Assembly (NCBI GenBank): GCA_947561715.1
Contig: OX387200.1
Coordinates: 1,614,501 to 1,678,500, forward strand
Source: Ascidia mentula
Taxonomy: Eukaryota; Chordata; Ascidiacea; Phlebobranchia; Ascidiidae
Direction: 5' to 3'
Length of the DNA: 64,000 nucleotides
A program made the translations under genes and the position numbers. Each line of letters opens with the position of its first letter. Positions within the stretch are counted from its first letter, which is position 1. Shown here one piece after another: positions 51,351 to 61,267 of this stretch. The notes beneath the pieces are model-generated. The model did not search any database, had not been told where the DNA came from, and was given only the letters and a program-made list of their open reading frames with translations.

Positions 51351-54300
51351 TTAACATTTATTAATAGCGTAAGCGTCGCTATGAGCGCTGTTGGTGCTGG
51401 AGAGAGAGATTTTTTCTGCTGTCCCGTCGTTCCACTCTTCATGCAACGACCCAAAATCATATTTGGATTCAATACTTTTACTCCATCTCTGCAAATGTAA
51501 AGATTTTGGAATTACATACCATAAATTTGAAAATTGAAAAAATACTTTTTATGATTTGTGTTGGAGTAACCTTGAATTATTCACACGAATACCTGATAAA
51601 AATCACTTTACAGATATTGAAACCCATAATTTAACAAGATGGGATGCAAGTAATATTGAAGATTTACTTAACTTTCGAAATATTACATTAAGCGTTAGTA
51701 TTTTCAAATTCCTTCCACAGTCTCAATTATGTGAGCTACAGACAGATTGTCACTGTTTCGACCTTCAAGGTCACATCAGTATGCAGCACACACACACACA
51801 AAAAAAAAGTCTCAATGTTAGCAAAATTAAACATGTTACTTTCAGTTCACCAAAAAACACTTGGAACTTCATCTGCTACAAATTGCAGAACGAAAATATT
51901 GATTCGCTCCAATTGACAGACAGGTTATTTTTTGTAAGACAGATCGATGCTACAAACATAGTTGTAACCCGAACACATCAAAACTATCCACTTTCACAAG
52001 GAAAGTGTTTTTGTATCTAGAAGTTTATTTACCTGACGAAAAGTTCCTCTGCTTTTGCATAAAGTCACAATTGCCATGATTGGAATACTCATAATGGATG
52101 ACAGTGTCATAATCCAGCCAATCACGTTCGTCCACGTCGGGTAGGTATAACCCCCAACAGTCAGGGGTGAGAACTTCACACAGTACATCACCAGTACAGT
52201 CTGAACAACAAAGAGAAACATTACAAACCAGTTAGATGAGAAAAAACTATGCCTCCATTGGCCCCCACTGACCCCCACTGGCCCCCACTGGCCCCCACTG
52301 GCCCCCACTGGCCCCTACTGGCCCCTACTGGCCCCCATTGGCGCCCACTGGCCCACACTACTGGTGATGGTTGAAGTTACTACTGGTGGAAATGATGCAA
52401 CGTTACATAATTGGGTCGGAAGCATAAGATTAAGGTGATCTGGACAGTTGATTAACAAGAAAACCCGACCACCACAAGTTGACAAACCCAACAGTGAACT
52501 TACCGCTGTTATAAGTGGTATGATGAACTTATAGCTGTAGTCGAAGAACGTGGGCAGAGATCTTCCTATCATACGTTTGACGTCATCACGGTAAAGTTTT
52601 GCGTTCCACAACCAGCCCAAAGCCATTGACTCACAGAAGACGATCCATATCAAACATATACCAGAGGCACCATAATAGTTGATCAGTTCGAACCAATAGA
52701 TTCCAGACTGAGAATGTAATTCCAGACTGTTTTAGAACGAATTTAAAAACACATACATATATAGGTATTGGGTTACAATGGCATCCCACTTTTCATTACA
52801 AATCAGATGTAACAGAGGCTGTGACCCTGTTTGGTTATCGCATATAATCAAAGTGTCCATTTGATGGATATTTTTTTTCTGGAACAATCATAAAATGTTT
52901 CCTTCTGTCGAAGAAAGTCTTACGTACACTAGTGAGCATAATCTGACAGGCAGCAAAGAAAACTGTTCCAAGTCCGATGTTGGTCAACGCTCGTCGTTTG
53001 AACGTGGAACCGAGGGAGGGCCACGTGTCAATGAGGCATGTTGACAATCCTTCAAACTCGCCAAACTGTAAACAAAGGAAAATGTGCAGGGCCACTGTTT
53101 TGACCTATTAGGACGTCATCACAGCAGCTTTTAGTGGTGAATATACAGCGATCTTGCCCTCCAAACAACCAGACGTATGGACTTCGATCTTCTGGTTACC
53201 TTATTGTTTGTTAACATGGAATGAAAGCATATTATAAGGGGATGATCGTCGTATAGAAGAATAAATTTGCTAACTATACTTCCGTCTTAACATCACATGC
53301 CATAGTCATAGGCTGTTTTGGAATGGACATACACACCCTTTGTGATCTTTCTATGTTATTGTATGAGCTGCCCCAATATAATGGCGGAGGTTGCAAAACG
53401 CCGAAATTATTGAATACCACAAACAGTTTCACTCACCGCTGAATCTATGGCGACAAAATACAACATCAGAAAAAACAGGACCGACCACAGTTGTGGAACA
53501 GGCAGCAAGGCCAGGGCTGATGGGACGACTTGGAACACGAGTCCAGGACCTTGAAAATTCAAGGTTAAGATAAGGGTGGAAAATTTTCTGTATTATATTT
53601 TGAAAGTCCTTTTTTGATATTTTGAAATGTGATTCAATTTACAGCGAAACGTATATGGGAAAAACCCAATTTTTTTTTTATTTCGCTCTGTTTCATTTTA
53701 AACACCGTTGTAAATGTTGAAATCGACGACGCGTACCTGACTTTATCACCGTCGTAATATTGACTTGGTTTTCGTGCGCCAAATTTCCCAGAATGCTGAA
53801 CGTCACAAACCCCATCACCAATGACGTCACAATGCCACAGGGTATAATAAAAACCGATTGTCTGGAAATAGAGGAGAAACAATAAAATGCATTCCACTTG
53901 TAGCATGAATGGATACCAGATCATGTAGTAGCTTTTGGTGGAAATATTAAGTGAAAAAAAACTATCTTAGGGGTTGTTTTTGGTTTAAACTATTACTTGA
54001 AGAAGTCCTGCTTCTTTCTATTGTAGCTTCCGAAAGCTGTTATTCCTGGAAATCCAATTCCGTACACGTAAAAAGCTTGGGATATCCCCTCCATCCATAC
54101 CTACAAAACATGCAGTGTGTATTTACATGTTATAAGCAAAACAACTCAAGTTAGGAACAAAATACACGACGTTTGTTGACATTTTTACAAAATTGCTACA
54201 GGTTTGTTGCTCAAGTAGCTTCAGGACGTGTTTCAATCATCAAAAAGACAAAAATATACTTGGTTTCTTTGGAGTTACATAACATTAAGTTGTATCCGAT

Positions 54301-57300
54301 AACTGTGTTGTTTTACAATCTACCAGCATTTCTTAACTGTAGGAGTGAGATTAATTTACTGGAAATCTAAAACTAAGTTGGCACGTGATGTGACGTGTTA
54401 AACTTTCTCGGAGTCGGTTCAATTGTAATCAATCTAAGACTGTTATCGAGTTTTTTTGATACGGATAGATTTCCTCTGTCTGGTTATGTTTACTGAAGGA
54501 AATTATGTTTAACAAACTAAGCGTAGGTAGTGGGTTGTTTAGCCTACTTTATCATCACAAAATTCCCGCATGTTATCGTCGCCTGAAACGTGGCATTATT
54601 CGCATGTGAACGGTCACCGCAGATCTGCTAAAAACGTACTTTTAGGAAGTATTTCAACTAGTAACATGGCGCTACAGTTTCCCACGGTCTATAACCCAGT
54701 TGTTCTCAAACTGTGCGTCGTGTCGGCCTGATAGAATTGAGACTTTTTTTACTACACCGGGATTTGAACCCAGGATATCCTGGCGCACGCGAAAAAGTTT
54801 AAGAACCACTGGATCCCATTATGAACACCCTGGTATAATGGTGTATATTACTACAGTACTTAAAGCTTCGTTCACCGAGGGCTTCAGAAGCATCTTCATG
54901 TTTGGCAGAAGAAACACTTTGATTCCGTCCGTCGCACCTTCCAGCGTCAAACCTCGTACAAGCAGAACGAACAACATGACGTACGGGAAGGTGGCAGTGA
55001 AATATACGACCTATACATAAATCCCAAAAACATTAAACAAAGGGAAACCAGAAAAAGTTATCTTCTGCTGAAAGAAAAGATATGTTCTGTTTTATTGGTG
55101 GTCCTATCAGACTTACTTGGTCCAGTTACATTGCTAGCACAAAGTTGTTGCTTAAAGAGCTCGCCGCGTAACTTGGCTGCAAGGATAAGAAAAATAATCC
55201 AATTACCTTTCCACTAGATTTTACACCATTTATTGTAACCATAAATACTGTTACGAAGGCGAGCAACAGGTAGAAGAACATGGTTGTGTTGAAACCGATG
55301 CTGGGATCCTCAAATCCGGAGGAGGCCTGAAGAACGTGATTTCTATGGAAGAAAATTAAAAAAGTTTAACGGACAAAAAAATTCCGCTCCGCTCCAGTGA
55401 ATGCGCAATCAGCATATTTGTTGCATTACTGCGCAATATGCAACCGGTTGAAAAACCTCAAGGAGAGCACGCGCGCTTAAATCATTCAGGTGTTCGCCAA
55501 CCTCCCATGACGTCACAACTTGTTACACGTAAACACAGCAGAGTGCGGAATTGTCGCACGTAATGTTTGGGCGAAACTGCCATTCGTGCGCACTGGAAAG
55601 AACTTCATTCAGTTAAAATCCAGATTAAATGAGGCATTTCCTCGTGGTTCTGAATTCATACTCCGGCGCATCAATTGAGATAACATGTGCAAAAAGAGCT
55701 TTAATAATCATTGAAACCTGTATACAGGTGTACGTACTGTATCTTCCTGTAAGGTCGCAAAAGCTGGCGACTTTGTTTGCTTCCTAGTATAAAAACTCTA
55801 CAATTGGTGCATTTGTTTCAATCTTATATTTTGGGATTACGGCTCCAGTTTGTGTCCCACATGAATATTGAACTAATTTGGCAAGCTGTCAATCGCGCAC
55901 CGTAACACGATGTATATTTCCATGTAAAATCAACACTTAAACATCAACTAACTGAGATAACTGCATGATCGTTGTAAACTTACAAACACATATTGAGAAG
56001 AACATGAACATTAAAATCACCTCCAAAACTCGACTTGCGGAAGGGTGAAATTTTGCTGGGACATCGTCATGTTTTCCACCGACGTCAAGTTGACGACATT
56101 CGTGGCAACGTTTGTTGCGGAAACGTTGGTGTAGGAAGTTGATATCGGTACACATGAGTTTGTGTTCCAGCTGTTGTCTGTATTAAAATGTTCAAGACTA
56201 GTTTATCGACACAACTAGGTTTTAAACCTTGGTCAAAATCATACAGAATACGAAGACAAGCTGTTGTTTTTTGGCGTTGTGATGCTGAAAGCCGTACCAC
56301 CCACTGCAGGTATGCGTGGGACACGGTATCGCTCGGCTGTTGAGGCGCAACGGAGCCCTTAATACTTTTTCAAGTCAACATTCCGTTATAGCAGAGACAA
56401 AAGTGTCTCCCTGACACTTTATGGGGAGTTGAGGGCGCCGGTGAATTGTGAACGAACAAAAGAGTCGGAAAAAAACACTCCCTTGTGTTTGAAAACAAAG
56501 GTTGTTTGGCATCGCTTTACCCGGTGAAATTTCCCAGTCGCTAAACAGTCCGTTGTCCGTTACAAACGGAAATATACAAAACATCAGGCAGAATTGGGTT
56601 GAATTTTTAATAATTCTATGATTTTGTTACATACCACAGGTGGTCCAGGGCAGAGGGCCGGTAGTGAACGACTTGACAAAGAAGAAAATGCACCAAGCCA
56701 TGATCAGCATGTAAGGAATCATGCAGTACGTGGCAACCACTACACTGGAGATCCCCAAACCCTAACGAAAAGAATAAAAAAGATTATGGAAAGCCACAAA
56801 ATTCCATAGAAAGCCCACCTATGCTGGGCTCATTTAAAACAAGTCCGACCAAAACCAACAAACACACATCGAAGATTTCTGTTAAACCAGAAAATCCAAA
56901 GGCAATTTTCCGTGGTGGTAATAACTTGATACAGAGCGTGTAATTCGATAAACACTTTATCGTTTTCCGTTGATGCGGTTGTCGAAAAACTCGACATTTC
57001 GTTGTATTCTCAATGACAGGAAAAAAGGCACAATGGAATTGTTTTATGGCCTGCAGCAGAGCTCCGAAGTGAATATTTCTCACGAATATATGTGAACAAT
57101 TCGCACGAATATATGTGAACAATTCTCACGAATATTTGTGAACAATTCTCACGAACATATGTGAACGATTCTCACGAATATATGTGAACGATTCTCCCGA
57201 ATCATATATGAGTATTTCTTATTAATACATTTATAGAAAGTTGATGAAATTGACAGCAATATCGCCCCCTTGTTAATGAGGACTCTAACAGTTAGCTATC

Positions 57301-58238
57301 AACACTACTAGGTTTAAACAAACATCCCAGCATATAGTTATGCTATCTACTTGCCTTGGCAAGCGGGATTCTGTCCCAGGCCCCCAACCTTCCACGTTTA
57401 GTAAATTGTCCAAGACCAATTTCAAATGTGTAAAGGGGAATCCCGATGGCAAGACACGATAGTAGAAAGGGGACCAGGAATGCTCCTAAAACAACAACAA
57501 CTTCAAACGGTTATCCATGTACGTCTAAGCTACTGATAGGTTTAGTGCAACGTTCCTAAACCGCCTATCTGCGGTGATATTTTTACCAGTTACCCGGCAT
57601 ATTATTTTCACATCAAATGGATTTCTGCTGATGCAAAGGGCTTGCAAAGTTTTGCAATGTTAAATTTGCATTATTATCATAATTATTTATTTCATTACAT
57701 TCTAGCCTAAATTTTTGCGAAGTTACTGGGGCGTAACAGTTGTTTTGAAACTTGATCGATCCCAGCGAAGAAGTACTGGGAACCGCTGGTCTGTTGGGTT
57801 TCGTATAATGGCTCATTTAAGCCCGTTTTCGCAAATTTTAGGATTAAATAATATGATGAGATCATAGTTTTTAATGAATTTTTAGGAAAAGCTTTTTAGG
57901 CAAACAATTTATCAATAAACCATAAGTGGGCTTCCTACATAACCACAGTCCGCACGGGGCATGAAGTTTTAAACTTGTTTAACAACTTAATATTGTTTCT
58001 CGTTTTGATGGCGGTCGGGCTTTGCCACAAAAAACAAATCTTTACAATAAATTGGTGGCGGAGCAACGACCAAAGTTCCACGTAGAAGTCAAATCCAGTT
58101 TTAAGTTTGGCGGTGAAAACCTTACACGAACCTCCGCCATTTCTATAACAGAGATAGGGGAACCTCCAAAGCATTCCAAGACCGATGTTGTATCCCAGTA
58201 GGGTGAACATGAACTCAGACGGACGATCCCAGATCAAC
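51351..58238 (-). CDS. SLC6-family neurotransmitter/amino-acid transporter (partial N-terminus)
   Basis: Thirteen minus-strand exons follow the SLC6 order, approximately: 58132-58238 (TM1, ending NGGG), 57350-57489 (GAFLVPF, TM2), 56628-56764 (TM3), 56013-56178 (extracellular loop with several N-glycosylation sites), 55207-55342, 54866-55008 ([20 protein letters not shown]), 54024-54100 (TM6), 53740-53863 (TM7), 53439-53555 (TM8), 52927-53066, 52502-52711, 52033-52199 (TM12) and 51351-51488 (C-tail, stop 51351-51353). About 600 aa, 12 membrane spans, plasma-membrane Na+-coupled uptake in family members. The substrate cannot be told. Oddities: the GLGN of TM1 reads GLGM, and other Na1-site positions also differ. 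The N-terminus is unresolved: a candidate exon at 58441-58479 ([13 protein letters not shown]) has a good donor but the wrong phase for the TM1 exon. Confidence 0.82.
51751..51787 (-). ncRNA. Hammerhead-ribozyme-like motif, copy 2
   Basis: On the minus strand: a GCTGCA arm, CTGATGT, a GACC-TTGAA-GGTC stem, GAAAC, then (just outside, down to about 51728) AG…CT, GTC and TGTAGC. Stem I pairs GCTGCA with TGTAGC if two bases are bulged, stem III pairs ACAG with CTGT, and GTC stands at the cleavage position. Only the final A of the CUGAUGA core is changed (to U). Confidence 0.5.
52261..52350. repeat. 10-bp G/C-rich minisatellite in an SLC6 intron
   Basis: About nine copies of ACTGGCCCCC with single-base variants (ACTGACCCCC, ACTGGCCCCT, ATTGGCGCCC). 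It lies between the TM12 exon and the preceding exon. It makes Gly/Gln/Trp-rich minus-strand frames that are not real genes. It is a strong base-composition outlier in this AT-rich window. Confidence 0.85.
53093..53128 (-). ncRNA. Hammerhead-like motif, copy 3 (degenerate)
   Basis: Minus strand: GCTGC, TGTGATGA, CGTCC-TAAT-AGGTC, AAAACAGTG. Homologous to copies 1 and 2, but the GAAA is AAAA and the stem has mismatches, so it is probably dead. Confidence 0.4.
54697..54811. mobile_element. 115-bp hAT-like MITE with a B-box-like sequence
   Basis: The left end CAGTTGTTCTCAAACTGTGCG and the right end (reverse complement CAGTGGTTCTTAAACT…) form inverted repeats of the same type as the element at 1606-2000. 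The minus strand contains GGTTCAAATCCCGG, matching a tRNA B box/T-arm. No target duplication is clear. Confidence 0.55.
57078..57212. repeat. 23-bp minisatellite, ~5.5 copies
   Basis: Units start at 57078, 57101, 57124, 57147 and 57170, with a diverged partial after 57193. The unit is TCTCACGAATATATGTGAACAAT with small variants. Each unit contains TCAC…GTGA and is itself near-palindromic. It lies in the SLC6 intron between the TM2 and TM3 exons. Confidence 0.85.
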
Positions 58239-58479
58239 CTGGAACATAATGTTTCAATTAAATATTTGACCAAGAAATTGAATTTCAAAAGGTTTCTGGA
58301 AACACTGTCGCTAAAAAAACATTGAACCGTGACAATAAAGGCTAAATGACATTTACTTTCAAGCACTCCGCTATTTTTATTGGCTTCCGCGTTTAGAGTG
58401 GTTGACGTAAAGCATGCAAGTTTCCAACCATATATGTTACCTTTTCTGTTGTGCGGGTTGCTTTTGTTCCTTTTCCATG

Positions 58480-61267
58480 TTAATGCCTGCCTACAGTTTC
58501 CTAAATCAGACCTGACTTTAGCTATATGAAATGTTAAAGCTATATAAAAAGAAATCTGTTATTGTTGTTACTTCGCCAATGTATAAGCCAAAAACTCAAA
58601 GCTGATTCACATACGGCGAAAACAAAACGGGGCATGTTTTCTTGATTTCGTTTTGGACGAGAAACAAAAAACGTGTCGGCGGTTGACTTCATCTGAATTA
58701 GACAAAGTACGCTCCGGTTTATATGGAGCTACAAAAATATTGTTTTTTGATCGAGTTGGTGCAAAGCACCACAACATAAATGGCATTAACTGTTACTAAC
58801 ATAAGCATAAACAATGAAACTCTTACTAAACCAGGCAGTTTATACAAGACCGCGCCGATGCGGCAGGAAATTGTCTTTTTCCGTATACGTTTCTGCGAAT
58901 CCTCGCCCAAACAAATGACAAACCATTTCCTTTTCACTCACCGCTTTTAGCATCCCCGTTGTTTGCACTGATGCGTGTAACAAGCTATTCCTTCCTCCCG
59001 TTATGTGAAAAATAAATGTGCGCAGCTAACACACGAGTATGACTAATAACGTATGACAGTAGAATTTATTCGCGCCGTTACGCCTGGCAAGCAAGGTCAA
59101 AGCCGCTCAAGTTCACGGTTGAGTGGAACACAACCTTGGCGAACTTTTAAAATTACGTGGCACAGCCTTAACTGTGCCTCGTTTCCAAAACCAGAATAAC
59201 ATTTTCACGCCTTTTTTCAAGGGGGAGGCGTGAAGTCTTTTCATTCGGGAGATTTGGTAAAAAAAACTGTTTTTCGCTTCATTGAAAAAGCCACGCTTCA
59301 TTAAAACGCGAGGATTCAAAGAATGTTTTTTTGGGACCAGAGTAAAGTTTCAATATATTATTCCATTCGTTGAAAAGTAAACTTTATGCATGCAAGCTTA
59401 CTGTTTCGACAATTACATGTTAACACAGATAACGGCAACCTGACAAGTTAACAAGTCATTTTGTTTATGTGGAAGTTACAACGTGGTTGCAATCCATCAT
59501 CAGTCATGATGCATGGAAGTGTTTTTCTGTTGGCAAAACATTCCAATAGCTTGCGTACGACGGGGAATCCGTGGTAAATTCAATGCAGCGAAAACAAATG
59601 AGTGCAACACGAAAATATGGCTTGAAACTGCAAAGTTGATTACAACCAACCTCTGTCCCCACCAGCCTTGTTGTCCATATGTAAAGTAATTGTTCCGCAA
59701 TGAGACAAATGTTGCAAAAAGTATTAAATATGTTGAGAGTAAACAAAAAGAATAGACGTTTTTCGTAATTTTACAGATTCTATAGCGTCCGCGTTTACGT
59801 AACGACAAAATGAAGCCACGCCTTCCAAACTGCTTATACGTCACAATCGTCTTGCAAGCTTGTGCGCCATCAGCATTCATAATTTCCGCCATAATGTGCT
59901 GTTGAGAAATTATCTACTGTATTTTCCGGTATCGTGCAATGTTGTGTAACCTTTCTATTTACCACAACCGATGGGCCATAATGTGGCAATTGCCACATAT
60001 ATTCCATGCCTTGCACAATGTACTTTGCACCAGATGGAGTATCAAGGTGTCTAACTTCGTCCGCCATGAGTGTCCACACAGACCATTGTTTCAGCAGGGT
60101 TTTGATCAGCCTGGCTCTGTGTGGGCGTGGGTTTCAGTTAAAAACCTAAAAGCAATAAGCCAGTTTTGTAGTGTCCGTGATCACTTTAGCGTTAAGTTCT
60201 ATAGTGCGTTTTCCTTCGAAGATAAAGTTACGCAGCCGATGTAGCCCAATACATCGATTGAACGGCACTTTTCGGTTTTTCTTGTTCGTTCTTGGGACCA
60301 AACGTTTCCTCCGATTTCATGGCTAATCAGTCTTTTGGTACTTTTTGATAGGAATTTAGACATAGCGCACTTTCTCTGTAGCTGTTTGACACCCTATGGT
60401 TTCGGTTCTTCATTTAGACAGCGCATCCTAATAGCTTCTTCGTGTACGATAGCTTTTAGGATATTTCGAGACAAACAGCTCATGTAACGTCTCGATTGTA
60501 ATTATAATCATTCTTAATGTAATATGCAGGCGAGCGAATAAAATGGTGCGGTGAAGTTGCACAGGCCATATTGTTTCTCTCTAAAATTTATAAACCGTGA
60601 GTTATGTTCCTATGTTTTGAGATATGCTTGGGATGGTGTGATCTTCAATCGATGAATATACTCCCTTCCCTTTTCAGCTTCACGAAATCTTTGAAACCCA
60701 ACAAGGAATCACTTATAATCACGTGGAGAAACTCCACTGCACTGTCTTCTTGCGTCGTGTTTATTTATCTGAAAGTTAGTATTAGTCTATCGTCATTGAG
60801 AACTGTTCTTGGGTTGGGCGTTTTTTGCAACTTAAATTCTGTTGATCTTTTCCCGTACGAGAGAAAAAATATGTCATCTACGTAGCGTTCAAAGATTTCC
60901 GTTCTTCTAGTTTTCTTTTAAAGTGGGAAATAATGCACTGCAATGTTTACAATCATACAGGACAGAAACCCCGACCAGATTGTTTGTTTCTTGTCTTATT
61001 CCAGCGAATAAAAATAAATGAACTTTGATATTGATATTGATGTGCGCAAAAATCCCCGCCAAATTTCCCGCCTTTTTACGATTTTTTTAGTTGCGCGTTT
61101 TCGAAACACCAACCACTAACTGAAAGAATATCACTCGACGACCATTTTGCAAACACCTTCAGTTAAAAAAGGAAAGACTATTTATCACAATTCGATCATA
61201 TTATTTCAAATTGTTACCGTTTAGTTGGTATTAGCCTAATGTCAAATTTGGTCCACACTTATTTAAA
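58480..61267. other. Intergenic region between SLC6 and astacin-like genes
   Basis: About 2.8 kb. Minus-strand frames at 58719-58937, 59500-59892 and 59870-60079 show no recognisable domain; one could hold an upstream SLC6 exon, but no splice path was convincing. A GC-richer block at 59050-59320 has several perfect short hairpins. Confidence 0.4.
59156..59230. other. Clustered short hairpins
   Basis: Two adjacent foldbacks: GGCACAG-CCTTAA-CTGTGCC, and CACGCCT…AGGCGTG about 30 bp later. The stems are 7 bp each without mismatch. It could be a structured RNA or the remains of a MITE; nothing in the sequence decides. Confidence 0.3.

Noticed and set aside
51556-52020. 154-aa plus-strand frame opposite the SLC6 gene
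   Set aside because: No domain, spans a CA/A-rich simple repeat and a hammerhead-like repeat, and lies antisense to an SLC6 intron.
51994-52308. 104-aa Gly/Gln/Trp-rich minus-strand frame
   Set aside because: Produced by reading through the 10-bp minisatellite into the SLC6 TM12 exon; the real exon is 52033-52199.
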